DNA of 64,000 bases from CADEDV01 sp036383515 (GTDB lineage Bacteria; Bacteroidota; Bacteroidia; Chitinophagales; Chitinophagaceae), in assembly GCA_036383515.1 (NCBI GenBank), contig DASVOE010000104.1:1-64000 (forward strand), in the 5' to 3' direction. Positions 1 through 9,128 of the stretch are shown piece by piece; within the stretch, counting starts at the first letter, position 1; each line of letters starts with the position of its first letter. The notes beneath the pieces were generated by a model. That model worked only from the letters and a program-made list of their open reading frames with translations. It searched no databases and was not told where the DNA came from. Position numbers and translations under genes: made by a program.

Positions 1-180
1 AGAAGGATGGTTCCTACAAAGGAAATTGGATTGGCTTTCATTAGATCTGCAATTAATTCGGTTACATTTAAACCCAACGCACGAATCAATCAAACGGGCT
101 TTTCTGAAAAAAATTGTATAAAGGACAAGAAGACTTACGAAAGATACGGGGGATTTACGGCCCCGGCTCATATTTTTTAA
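1..180 (+). CDS. possible C-terminal end of an NAD(P)-dependent oxidoreductase (partial)
   Basis: A reading frame is open from the first base of the window to a TAA at 178-180, about 59 codons, so any gene would begin outside the window. The early stretch reads VPTKEIGLAFIRSAINS, which recalls the end of extended short-chain dehydrogenase/epimerase proteins, where a TxEIGxAM-like segment follows the last strand. The rest (GFSEKNCIKDKKTYERYGG) is not recognised. An internal ATG at base 7 exists. The match is from memory and weak, and the frame may be chance in AT-rich DNA. Confidence 0.25.
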   Translation, partial: RRMVPTKEIGLAFIRSAINSVTFKPNARINQTGFSEKNCIKDKKTYERYGGFTAPAHIF

Positions 181-766
181 ACGATATACCGTTTAAAAAA
201 TGGAAGGAAATACCGTGAAAATAGTTTGATGCAATGAAAACGGTTAATCAAATTCGTTATGTAATTCCGGTGTTGAACTTGTATTCCAGTGTATGCTTTT
301 TATTGACCAATTTATTTATTGTACAATATAAAATAAGTGTTGACACTCAAAAACGAAAAATCAGTTGTATAAAATTTACTCAGTTATACTTTTCCTCGTT
401 TTTTATATGTTGAGGTTTATAAAAATTTCAATACCACTGGTTTTTTATCTTTTATATCAAAAAATGTGAAACGGGAATACCTGAGTATGTTTAAGTTCTT
501 ATTCAAGAGGAGAGCGATTACACGCTTAAAATATATTTACATGCTGACAAAAACTTAATTTTAGATTCCTATAAAGAATCCGATGAGTAATCTCTGTTGT
601 AGATAATATGTGAGACAGTAAGAGCTAAAAATCATAGGGCTGTGGTTAGACGGTATCAAACCGTCGGCTTCAAAGAAGCCGTAAAAAATTAAAATGAAAT
701 GAGTTGTCTGAGCAATCGGTAATTTATCCAAATGATAAAAAATAATAAATACAAAAGGTAGCTCTC
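181..766. other. gene-free AT-rich stretch
   Basis: No convincing reading frame is seen on either strand in these roughly 590 bases. The DNA is very AT-rich, with many stops in all frames. The only structure noticed is a pair of adjacent small hairpins at 649-681 (separate entry). The promoter of the secreted protein that starts at 767 must lie here, but no clear Bacteroidota promoter (TTTG spaced from TAnnTTTG) could be picked out by eye. Confidence 0.5.
649..681. repeat. two adjacent short hairpins upstream of the secreted protein gene
   Basis: Two inverted repeats sit back to back. GACGG (649-653) pairs with CCGTC (661-665) around a 7-base loop. CGGCTTC (665-671) pairs with GAAGCCG (675-681) around AAA. 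An A-rich run follows. The pair could be a weak terminator of an upstream transcript, a 5'-leader structure for the gene at 767, or a small dispersed repeat. No second copy was noticed in the window. Confidence 0.45.
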
Positions 767-1435
767 ATGAAGTCTAAACTATTTTTAATTCTCTTCATTG
801 CCAGTTGTCCATGCTTGGGGCAAATAAAATACAACTACAGCACTTACAAAAAAAATGCGGACAGTATTTTGACCTCCATGATTGATGAGGATATTTTTAA
901 TACGTATGTCCGATTGGCTCCGAAAAAGAGTTACTACATTAAAGTAGAGAATGCTGCTGAAAAGAAAATTGGCTTTAATGAACAACTAAGTTTCACTCCT
1001 GACTTTTACACTTTTTCCTACGACTTTATTCACCCTGCTTTTTCCGGTCACAGCTTTCCAATAGTGCTTACTCTTGATCACAACGGCCATTTCGCCTATT
1101 ACAAACACTTTCAGGGATTCGTTATCATTACTGACTCAATGATTTCTTCTATTGTGTCAAAAAAGAAGGCCCTTGAATATCTGAAAGAAAGCCGCAAACC
1201 CGACTATAAAATAAATAAATCGAGTATGAAACTGATCTGGACTGATATTTCACTTGACCATAAGTCCTTTCTTAAAACAGGTGATGTGCGTAGTTTGGCG
1301 CAGTATACTTCTATAGAATGGCGAGTGAAAGGTGAAATATTATTTGAACGGGACAAAAAAAAATATCAGGGCCATTTTCAAATTAATGTATTTAACGGCC
1401 ATGTGGGTAATCACTTTGCAATACCCTGGGATTAG
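767..1435 (+). CDS. secreted protein of unknown function
   Basis: This 222-residue protein has a clear Sec signal peptide (MKSKLFLILFIASCPCLGQ, probable cleavage after CLG). The mature part is beta-rich with many aromatic residues and looks like a small periplasmic or secreted globular domain. No catalytic motif or family was recognised. The signal peptide and steady codon use favour a real gene. Its last 44 bases overlap the 3' end of the convergent dctA gene on the other strand, an unusual tail-to-tail arrangement. No operon partner is seen. Confidence 0.6.
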   Translation: MKSKLFLILFIASCPCLGQIKYNYSTYKKNADSILTSMIDEDIFNTYVRLAPKKSYYIKVENAAEKKIGFNEQLSFTPDFYTFSYDFIHPAFSGHSFPIVLTLDHNGHFAYYKHFQGFVIITDSMISSIVSKKKALEYLKESRKPDYKINKSSMKLIWTDISLDHKSFLKTGDVRSLAQYTSIEWRVKGEILFERDKKKYQGHFQINVFNGHVGNHFAIPWD

Positions 1436-2693
1436 CAGCAATCTCTCGTTTTTTTCCAATTAATTTCTTCGCAGTCGGTAAATCAATTTCCTTTTCCCAT
1501 TTTGCCACCACAATCGTCGCCACGGTGTTACCAATAAGGTTTGTAAGTGCCCTACCCTCACTCATAAAACGATCGATCCCGAAGATCAGCGCTATCGCCG
1601 CAACAGGTATATGCCCGACTGTCGGTAGGGTGGCCGCTAATACTATAAACCCGCTGCCCGTTACACCCGCAGCCCCTTTCGAAGTAAGCAACAAAACAAG
1701 TAATAAGGTGACCTGGTGACCGATATCCATCGGCGTGTTCGTTGCCTGTGCCAGGAAAACAGCCGCCATCGTGAGGTAGATCGATGTGCCATCGAGATTA
1801 AAAGAATAGCCAGTCGGAACAACCAGCCCTACTACCGGTTCAGAAACTCCGACTTTTTCCAATTTTTTTATAATGCCCGGTAAAGCGGCTTCGGAAGAAG
1901 AAGTGCCGAGCACGATCAGCAACTCTTCTTTAATATAAGCCAGCAACCGGAAAATATTAAACCCTGTATATCTTAAGATACCACCCAGTACAATAACAAT
2001 AAAAATGATGCAGGTTAAATAAAACGAACCCATTAATTGCCCCAACTGGTTAAGCGAACCCAGCCCGTATTTGCCAATGGTAAAAGCCATGGCTCCCAAA
2101 GCACCCAGCGGAGCTACTTTCATGATGATCTTTATTATTCCAAACAATCCATATTCGAGGGATTGAATTCCTTTTAAAAGCGGATTGGCTTTCTCACCAA
2201 TCTTAGACAAAGCAAATCCCAGCAGCACAGAGAAAAACAAAACCTGGAGAACATTACTCGTAGATAATGCATTAATAATATTGTCAGGGATAACGTGCAA
2301 TAAAAAATCCGGGACTGACTGATTTTTGCTTTCAGTTATAAATGATTCAACAGCCTTAGTATCCAGAGTAGCCGGATCTACGTTCATTCCCACGCCGGGT
2401 TTCAATAGATTAATTACTAAGATGCCAATGATGAGTGCGAGTGTAGTGACTACTTCAAAATAGAGGATGGCTTTTAGTCCTACTCTTCCCACTTTTTTGG
2501 TGTTTTGCATGCCGGCGATCCCCGTTACAATCGTGCAGAAAATAATAGGCGCAATCATCATTTTGATGAGCTTGATAAAACCATCACCTAATGGTTTCAA
2601 TCGAACGGCAAAATCAGGATAGAAATAACCAAGCAGGATGCCGATGGTAATTGCAATAAGCACCTGTACGTATAAAATTTTGAGATATTTCAT
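1392..2693 (-). CDS. dctA: dicarboxylate/amino acid:cation symporter (DctA/GltP-like)
   Basis: This 433-residue inner-membrane secondary transporter belongs to the SDF (DAACS) family, whose members take up C4-dicarboxylates or glutamate/aspartate with protons or sodium. The N-terminus (QVLIAITIGILLGYFYPDFA), the serine-rich hairpin TSSSEAALPGIIKKLEKVG and the substrate/cation motif GYSFNLDGTSIYLTMA are all present, and the length fits the family. Many hydrophobic segments agree with eight helices plus two re-entrant loops. The closest resemblance is to DctA, but substrate cannot be fixed from sequence. It lies 56 bases downstream of the esterase gene on the same strand and may be the last gene of the susC-susD-esterase run. 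Its 3' end overlaps the convergent gene at 767-1435. Confidence 0.9.
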   Translation of the reverse strand: MKYLKILYVQVLIAITIGILLGYFYPDFAVRLKPLGDGFIKLIKMMIAPIIFCTIVTGIAGMQNTKKVGRVGLKAILYFEVVTTLALIIGILVINLLKPGVGMNVDPATLDTKAVESFITESKNQSVPDFLLHVIPDNIINALSTSNVLQVLFFSVLLGFALSKIGEKANPLLKGIQSLEYGLFGIIKIIMKVAPLGALGAMAFTIGKYGLGSLNQLGQLMGSFYLTCIIFIVIVLGGILRYTGFNIFRLLAYIKEELLIVLGTSSSEAALPGIIKKLEKVGVSEPVVGLVVPTGYSFNLDGTSIYLTMAAVFLAQATNTPMDIGHQVTLLLVLLLTSKGAAGVTGSGFIVLAATLPTVGHIPVAAIALIFGIDRFMSEGRALTNLIGNTVATIVVAKWEKEIDLPTAKKLIGKKREIAANPRVLQSDYPHGR

Positions 2694-2749
2694 CGGCTGG
2701 TAGTTATTAAAAAGTTTTTAAGAGTAAGATGTGTTTCGTCAGGCTCATT

Positions 2750-3655
2750 TTATTTTTTATAAAATCCATTCAGTGCCAGCCATTTTATAGCTGCAGGCAT
2801 CCAGTATTCATCCTGAACCTTATTATATAAGGCAAATCCATGTCCTCCTTTTTGATAAAGAAGAAGCTGGGCAGCAACTTTGTTATCCATCAGCCTTTTA
2901 TAATAAGCGAGACTATTTCCAACCAGAGAGGTACTATCATCTTCTGCCTGCACAATAAAAGCAGGAGGAGTTGTTTTTGAAATATGCAGTTCAGGAGAGT
3001 AGTTGATTTTATCCTCAGCTGAAATCTTTTTTCCTAATAAATTAGTTCGTGAATTGGAAGTCCTTGATGTAAGCGAATCAAGAAAACTAATAACAGGATA
3101 GATCAACCAGGTGAATGCAGGCCTTCGTGTTACTGAACCAGTAGCTGCCATAGCTGCGAGGTGACCACCGGCTGAGAACCCGAGCAGGCCGATATGAGCC
3201 GTATCAATATTCCATTGAGCGGCGTACTTATAAACCAATTCTATGGCCTGTTCCAAATCCTGCAACGGAATTGTTTTGAAATCTGTATAAACTGAATCAC
3301 GCCAAAGTCTGTATTTTAATACGATCGCAACGATGCCTGAGTCTGCCAGTTGTTTTGCTGCTTCATATCCTCCATCTTCGATTGATAAGCGATTATATCC
3401 ACCGCCCGGGCAAATGATCAGGGCCGTTCCCGCCGCGTTTATTTTTTTCGGAATAAAAACAGTCAACGTGGGCTTAGTTACATTCACCAGGAAAGAACGG
3501 CCATTGCCCGCAGTAGATTTTGTCATGGTTTCCCTGTCCTCCACCGGCAAAGCACCCGGCGGGTTACCTTCATACAAGGGAATGATCTTTTGTGCATGGC
3601 ATGAAAGACAAGCTAACAAGAGAACGTTTGATACAACTCGTTTAAACATTTTCAA
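2750..3655 (-). CDS. secreted alpha/beta hydrolase (BD-FAE / acetyl-xylan-esterase-like)
   Basis: This 301-residue hydrolase begins with a signal peptide and a possible lipobox (VLLLAC). The oxyanion-hole motif PGGGY, the nucleophile elbow GFSAGG (Ser), the acid region AEDDSTS (Asp) and the C-terminal GGHGF (His) are in the usual order for the esterase/lipase family that removes acetyl or feruloyl groups from plant polysaccharides. The protein probably acts in the periplasm or on the cell surface. Its start lies 2 bases after the susD stop, so co-transcription is very likely, and it may trim ester groups from whatever SusCD imports. The ATG at 3655 or the one two codons later (3649) could be the start. 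Confidence 0.85.
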   Translation of the reverse strand: MKMFKRVVSNVLLLACLSCHAQKIIPLYEGNPPGALPVEDRETMTKSTAGNGRSFLVNVTKPTLTVFIPKKINAAGTALIICPGGGYNRLSIEDGGYEAAKQLADSGIVAIVLKYRLWRDSVYTDFKTIPLQDLEQAIELVYKYAAQWNIDTAHIGLLGFSAGGHLAAMAATGSVTRRPAFTWLIYPVISFLDSLTSRTSNSRTNLLGKKISAEDKINYSPELHISKTTPPAFIVQAEDDSTSLVGNSLAYYKRLMDNKVAAQLLLYQKGGHGFALYNKVQDEYWMPAAIKWLALNGFYKK

Positions 3656-3657
3656 TA

Positions 3658-5664
3658 TTAGTTAATAGGTGTACGAACAAAAATTCCGGGAATAGGACTT
3701 GGCGCCGACGTATTCCGGTCAATTTCACTTTGAGGATATAAAAACCGTTGTGGTAATTGGGTTCCTGTATTGGGTGCAATGGGAACCCGCACCAGCGTTT
3801 CATTTTGAGTCCTTCTCATATCATTGAACCCTTCGATCTGTCCAAAGAAGTTTACATATCTTTCTTCTAATATTTCTCTTAACAAAGCCTGGTCTGCTGT
3901 AAGTGAAGAGGCCGGTGGAATAGTTGATAAAGTAAAAAATGTACTGCCCACATTGGCTACCCCAAAATTTCCAACCGAAGATTGTTTTCTCCAGATGATT
4001 AACCGCACAGAGAATTTATTTGTGGTTAAGGGCACCGATGCAGATAAACCAACAGAGAGGGAGGCAGTGCTGCTGATCACTTCTCCTGCGTTGCCACTTG
4101 GCGTAAGATAAGTGAACGTGGTCCAGTTATCTGTGGAATAAGCAACGGCAGCATTGTAGGTTCCTGCACCTGTTATTGTTACGGGCAGTGAAATGTTCTG
4201 CATGGCAAACGTTGAACCGGTAGCGGTCGTAATATCATATTGAACATATCTTGTAATGTTATTAAAAGTAATTCCGCTAAACGTAGCATTTACCGTAGTG
4301 GCTGTTCCCTCGGCGGCCCAGTTTGGATTAGTAGTTGTGCTGTCACCATTTGCATTACCGGTCAATTTCATTCCAAGACTCCGGTACACGGGTACAGAAT
4401 AACCTGTGGTGGTGACGTTGGCCGGAGTAATAGAAGCGGCACCCGGACCTGAAACAGTCCCCGTATTATTTGTTGTTAGCGCATAAGTAACAAAAGGATT
4501 GTTTGAGTTTTCAATACCGCCAGTTGCAAAATCGGCAGCTACATAAGGATCATATTTATAAGTACCCGCCACAGCAAACTGGCTAGTGAGGTTTGCGCCT
4601 GTTGCTAACCAGGCACGATAAGTATTTAACCGGTTAAGACCTGCCGTAAATCCATTGATCCTAAAATCTGCTTCAGTCAGTATCAAAAGATTTTCTGAAT
4701 AGGTAACAAGTGGAAAAGCAGTGGTCTTATAAAAAGCTCCTCCTACACCGTTATAGTTAATATCTGTTCCGCTTCTGTACAAATAACGGAACCTGGCTGT
4801 TTCATTTGTTTTGCTGTTTCCCCGGTATTTGGCGCCTGCCGGGTTAATGATTGTTGCTGCATACGTTCCTGCAGCGGTCATAAAGCCGGGTCTTTCATCC
4901 ACCAGGAATTGAGAATAGAGGTTTGAACCATTTGCATTATCAATATGCGTCATCACCATACTGTTTGTAGCAGTGTTGATCCCGTTTTGCGCCGCCGCCA
5001 TTGCGAGATCATATTTTTTTGTTTGCATATAATAACGGGCTTTCAACGTATAAGCAGCCTGTTTCCATTTTACAGGATCGCCCTGGTATAAAATATCTTG
5101 GGCAGTAAATGCAATAAATGAAGTTGAATTCAAATTATTTATCGCACTATCCAGCAACACCTGCAACGAGTCATATAGTTTGACCTGGGATTCATATACA
5201 GGGTTTGGGTAGTTCTCATTATAAACCTGGCTATAAGGAATATCTCCCCAAAGAGCCAGCGCAGTCCCCATTGCATGCGCTTCTATTACTTCCGCTACTC
5301 CTGCCAGGCGGCGATTATTAATATCCAATGCTTTTTGCCTCATCAAGCGGCAATTCTTAACAGTAGCAGCAAACACCTGGCTCCAGGTATCATTATAGTC
5401 ATTGGCGATCACGTTATACAACTGGTAACTATTGTACTGAAATAACTGACCTGAAAAATAACTACACCACATCCCGGCCCGGCGGGCCAGTTCACCTTCC
5501 TGTACAATTACATTGGAAAGTTCTACCCCGGTGAGCATAGTTGCCGCATTAGCATCCTGCGGATTATTCGGATCCGTATTTATTCCATCTACCATTTTTT
5601 TACAGGAGAAAAAAGTGATCGAGAGGGAAATAGCTATAATAGAAAAAGCAATTTTATTTTTCAT
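3658..5664 (-). CDS. susD: SusD/RagB-like outer-membrane nutrient-binding lipoprotein with an inserted beta-rich segment
   Basis: This is a surface lipoprotein that caps a SusC porin and binds its ligand. It has a lipobox (SITFFSC), the N-terminal DPNNPQ segment, TPR-like helical text (KARYYMQTKKYDLAMAAAQ) and the C-terminal helix block ALLREILEERYVNFFGQ...FNDMRRT typical of the SusD-like_2 group. At 668 residues it is well over the usual 480-550. The excess is about 200 residues between GIEN (near 385) and LTADQALLRE (near 588), rich in Thr, Ser, Asn and Gly and beta-like. In relatives, as I remember them, these two motifs are nearly adjacent. It lies 19 bases downstream of susC. Ligand unknown. 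Confidence 0.92.
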   Translation of the reverse strand: MKNKIAFSIIAISLSITFFSCKKMVDGINTDPNNPQDANAATMLTGVELSNVIVQEGELARRAGMWCSYFSGQLFQYNSYQLYNVIANDYNDTWSQVFAATVKNCRLMRQKALDINNRRLAGVAEVIEAHAMGTALALWGDIPYSQVYNENYPNPVYESQVKLYDSLQVLLDSAINNLNSTSFIAFTAQDILYQGDPVKWKQAAYTLKARYYMQTKKYDLAMAAAQNGINTATNSMVMTHIDNANGSNLYSQFLVDERPGFMTAAGTYAATIINPAGAKYRGNSKTNETARFRYLYRSGTDINYNGVGGAFYKTTAFPLVTYSENLLILTEADFRINGFTAGLNRLNTYRAWLATGANLTSQFAVAGTYKYDPYVAADFATGGIENSNNPFVTYALTTNNTGTVSGPGAASITPANVTTTGYSVPVYRSLGMKLTGNANGDSTTTNPNWAAEGTATTVNATFSGITFNNITRYVQYDITTATGSTFAMQNISLPVTITGAGTYNAAVAYSTDNWTTFTYLTPSGNAGEVISSTASLSVGLSASVPLTTNKFSVRLIIWRKQSSVGNFGVANVGSTFFTLSTIPPASSLTADQALLREILEERYVNFFGQIEGFNDMRRTQNETLVRVPIAPNTGTQLPQRFLYPQSEIDRNTSAPSPIPGIFVRTPIN

Positions 5665-5683
5665 ATTGAAGCAGGTTAGAAAA

Positions 5684-8600
5684 TTAAAAATTAAGTTTCA
5701 GCGAGAACAGGTAAGATTTGGAACCTGGATTATTAAAATAAACGATCCCTCTTCCCGAACCGGATCCTTCTAAATTGCTGTCCGGATCAATAGATTTCAG
5801 TTTGCTGTTCAACCAAAGATTACGACCACTGATTTCGATATTGACAGAACTTAAGCCCGTGAATTTGGGGAGATGTTTACGGGTGATCTGGTATGATAAG
5901 GTGAGTTCGCGAAGCCGGGTCCAGGTAGCATCACCCACAAATGGCTCCAGCACATTTCCGAAGAATCCACCCAGCCCATTATACCAGCTTTGATCAAGTG
6001 CCACATCTCCACCGCCAAAATTGCCGATATTCCCTCTGAATGGAATGCCGGCTGCAATGGTTGCTCCACTTGCCGTTTTTAAATTGGCAGTAGCGTTTGT
6101 TTCATGACCGGTAGCGGCACTTACTCCATAGTCCAGCAACACTGCTTCTGTGGCATTTACTATGTCTCCACCTTGTGAGCGTTCGAACAGCGCATAGAGT
6201 TTAATATTTTTATATTGCACGTTAAATCCCAAACCACTTCTCCAGTCAGGATTCGGATCTCCCAATACTTTTTGTTCCACTTCAGAAAGAGGGAAACCAT
6301 TTGCATCGAGGATATAAGCACCCTTGGCATCTTTTTGAAAACCTATTCCCCAAAGCGCACCCAATGGATATCCTTCCACTGCTCTTGAAGAAACACCATT
6401 CAGTCCACCAAGAAGAATCGAAGCTGATCCGTTCAGGTCAGTAACTTTATTTTTATTCTTTGTCCAGTTACCCTCAAGACTAACCAACCAGTTTTTCTTT
6501 TTTAAGATTTCATAAGAAAGATCAATCTCTACTCCGCGGTTCTGAATAGATCCTGCATTTGCATACAACGTTGTAAAGCCGGTGGCAGGAGCCTGTGGGA
6601 TATCCAATAATGCATCAGTTGTTTTATTGAAATAGACTGTCGTACTAAAGGCTATTTTATTATCCAGGAAACGCAGGTCGGTTCCGATCTCAAATTCCCT
6701 TTTCTTTTCAGGTCTCAGATAGGGATTGCCTTTTACCCGGCTTTGAACATAGGTTCCTGTTCCAAACAGGCTTCCATCCAGGTTGGGATCAAGTAACTCA
6801 GCCCAGTTAGGTACAAAGAAATTGGTTGATGTTTTATAGGCGGAGGGTTGTATGCCCACCATTCCATAAGAGAGCCTCAGTTTTCCAAATGAAAATATGT
6901 TGGAGTTGGTAAAAACCGGGAGATGTGAAAACTGCCAGGCTATATCAGCAGAAGGATAAAAAAAACTGCTTTTAGATAATTCGCCGAAGGTAGATGCCGC
7001 TTCAAGCCTTCCGGTCAGGTTAATAAAAACCTGGTCATATAGCTCTGCTCCAAGTGTAGCATATCCTGCATCTGTCCTCGTTTTTTCAAAACGGTCTGAA
7101 ATAGTTCTGTTCACGATGAGTGAATTGTCAATATCCCGGGGACCATCAGGAATAATGAAATTGGTACCGTTCGCACTTAACAATCCTTCATTAGAACTAT
7201 TGTAATTAAACCCAAACAGGATGTTTGTTTTTATATGGGCGCCAAAATCTTTTCCTGCCCTTGCGATGAAATCAAGGTTGAATTGAGTTTGGTTAAACTC
7301 ATCCCTGCTATAAAGTCCTGATGCCGCATTGATCGTATAATAAGGCAGGTACGTGATTTCTCTTTCTGTGAAATTGTCAAGCCCGGCTCTTACTGTCACA
7401 TCCAACCACTTGGTTGGAGTAATAAAAATTTCAGCGCTGTTAATAAAGCGGTTTACATTATTACTGTTGTCCTGTTTGTAAATCGTCCACAAGGGATTGC
7501 TAAAACCGGGAGTAGCTGTACCAAGATAACTCCTGTAGGCTCTTTGCCTGTTTGAGACAAATGCAGCGGTTGGGGATGAATAGTAACTGCCGACATAATC
7601 CGTGTTATCAAAATCCGGGGGAGTACGTAGTAAGCCAAGCATCACACCGCCGCTGCTGGACCCTCTTCTTACCCTATCAGAATTGGTGAGCACATAAGAT
7701 GCTTTATTAGAAACCTTCAGCCATTTATTTAATTGCCTCGAGGCATTTACACGAAAAGTGGTTCTCCGGTAATCACTGTTGTTACGGATAGTTCCCTGCT
7801 GGTTCATATCACCCAGGCTTAAAAAATAATTTGATTTGGCATCACCCCCACTAACCGACAATGAAGTATTCAGGTAATGGCCTTTTTGGAAAACACTATT
7901 ATAATTTTTGTCAAGAAAAATTTCTTTATTGTTTTTTGTAAGGATGGGGTAATAGATCGTGCCTGTCGGGTATCCAACGAAATAATCAGCGCCTGTATTC
8001 ACGAGATCCAATCCACCTGCCCGGTTGGCAATTTTGTCGCCCCAACTTCTTGTATTGTTAGCTGCCCATGCTCCATTGGTTCCCTGGCCATAGGATGACT
8101 GGAGGGGATAATTGAGGTTGATGTCATCAATAGAATAGGTCGTTTTAACGCTTACATTTAATTTGCCATTGTTTGCACCTTTTTTGGTTGTAATAATTAC
8201 TACGCCATTCGCTGCCCTGGTACCCCATAGTGCAGCGGCGGAAGCACCTTTTAATACCTGCATGGAAGCAATATCATCCGGGTTGATATCATTTAGCCGG
8301 CTTTGCTGAGTAACTCCCTGGCTACTCTCACCTCGACTATCACTGTTTATAGGAATGCCATCCAATACGATCAATGGATCGGTGCCTCTTGTGATGGTAC
8401 TTTGCCCACGGATCAGGATTTGTGAAGCTGATCCGGGATCACTACCGGATGAACGGGATATCCTCACACCAGACGCTTTTCCCCCCATGGCATCTACAAG
8501 GTTTACCTCTCCGGAGTTAGCTACCTGTTCTCCATTGATTTTAGAAGATGAATAACCCAACTTGTCCCTTTGCGTTTCAAAACCCAAGGCAGTTACAACA

Positions 8601-8959
8601 ACTGATTGCATAATAATCGACGAATCCTCCATCTCCAGGTTGAGCACCAATCTTCCATTCAGTGGTTCTTCGATCAATTTATAGCCGATGAGGCTAAATA
8701 CAAGAATGGCTTTTTGTGGATTGTCAACCTTTATCAGGAATCTCCCCATGTTGTTGGTGGTTGTGCCCGTTTTCTCATCTTTAATGGTTACACTGACTCC
8801 TTCCAAAGCTCTCCCTGATGATTTTTCAAGGACCAGGCCACTAACTTGAGCAGATAAATGGGTACCAGGAAGAAAAAGTAAACCGACGCAGAAAAAAATG
8901 CAGGTGAATAACCTGGATTGCTGGGAATGCCAGGCGGCAAGGCGAGTTAGTTTTTTCAT
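5684..8959 (-). CDS. susC: SusC/RagA-family TonB-linked outer-membrane transporter
   Basis: This large outer-membrane beta-barrel imports a ligand delivered by its SusD partner, powered by TonB. After a signal peptide come a CarboxypepD-regulatory-like domain (GRALEGVSVTIKDEKTG, GRFLIKV), the plug domain (ILIRGQSTITRGTDPLIVLD) and the SusC signature around INPDDIASMQVLKGASAAA...GTRAANGVVIITTKKG. The barrel follows to the end. I take the ATG at 8959 (MKKLTRL) rather than one at 8977, because it places the basic residues next to the hydrophobic signal core. It is about 1,090 residues, normal for the family. No sigma/anti-sigma pair is adjacent, so it may be controlled at the divergent promoter region with its palindrome (9070-9099). 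Confidence 0.95.
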   Translation of the reverse strand: MKKLTRLAAWHSQQSRLFTCIFFCVGLLFLPGTHLSAQVSGLVLEKSSGRALEGVSVTIKDEKTGTTTNNMGRFLIKVDNPQKAILVFSLIGYKLIEEPLNGRLVLNLEMEDSSIIMQSVVVTALGFETQRDKLGYSSSKINGEQVANSGEVNLVDAMGGKASGVRISRSSGSDPGSASQILIRGQSTITRGTDPLIVLDGIPINSDSRGESSQGVTQQSRLNDINPDDIASMQVLKGASAAALWGTRAANGVVIITTKKGANNGKLNVSVKTTYSIDDINLNYPLQSSYGQGTNGAWAANNTRSWGDKIANRAGGLDLVNTGADYFVGYPTGTIYYPILTKNNKEIFLDKNYNSVFQKGHYLNTSLSVSGGDAKSNYFLSLGDMNQQGTIRNNSDYRRTTFRVNASRQLNKWLKVSNKASYVLTNSDRVRRGSSSGGVMLGLLRTPPDFDNTDYVGSYYSSPTAAFVSNRQRAYRSYLGTATPGFSNPLWTIYKQDNSNNVNRFINSAEIFITPTKWLDVTVRAGLDNFTEREITYLPYYTINAASGLYSRDEFNQTQFNLDFIARAGKDFGAHIKTNILFGFNYNSSNEGLLSANGTNFIIPDGPRDIDNSLIVNRTISDRFEKTRTDAGYATLGAELYDQVFINLTGRLEAASTFGELSKSSFFYPSADIAWQFSHLPVFTNSNIFSFGKLRLSYGMVGIQPSAYKTSTNFFVPNWAELLDPNLDGSLFGTGTYVQSRVKGNPYLRPEKKREFEIGTDLRFLDNKIAFSTTVYFNKTTDALLDIPQAPATGFTTLYANAGSIQNRGVEIDLSYEILKKKNWLVSLEGNWTKNKNKVTDLNGSASILLGGLNGVSSRAVEGYPLGALWGIGFQKDAKGAYILDANGFPLSEVEQKVLGDPNPDWRSGLGFNVQYKNIKLYALFERSQGGDIVNATEAVLLDYGVSAATGHETNATANLKTASGATIAAGIPFRGNIGNFGGGDVALDQSWYNGLGGFFGNVLEPFVGDATWTRLRELTLSYQITRKHLPKFTGLSSVNIEISGRNLWLNSKLKSIDPDSNLEGSGSGRGIVYFNNPGSKSYLFSLKLNF

Positions 8960-9039
8960 GAGCAAAAATTTTGGCAACCGTTAAATAAAAAATCCAGTTC
9001 AATTTAAACCAGGGCACACCGCTTTCCCGTTTGGATGTC

Positions 9040-9099
9040 TTCGGAATTATTATTAAATCATTAACTTGGTTTCGGAAATCATTGAAATAATTTCCGAAA
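9040..9099. promoter_or_regulatory. inverted repeat in the divergent susC promoter region
   Basis: TTTCGGAAAT at 9070-9079 is followed after 10 bases by its exact reverse complement ATTTCCGAAA at 9090-9099. A third half-site (TTCGGAA) begins at 9040. The repeats lie between susC (starting leftward at 8959) and the gene starting rightward at 9129, where an operator for one or both would be expected. A transcript hairpin is the alternative. No matching regulator gene is adjacent. Confidence 0.55.
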
Positions 9100-9128
9100 T
9101 ATCACAATTGACTTAGTGTCTGTAAAAT

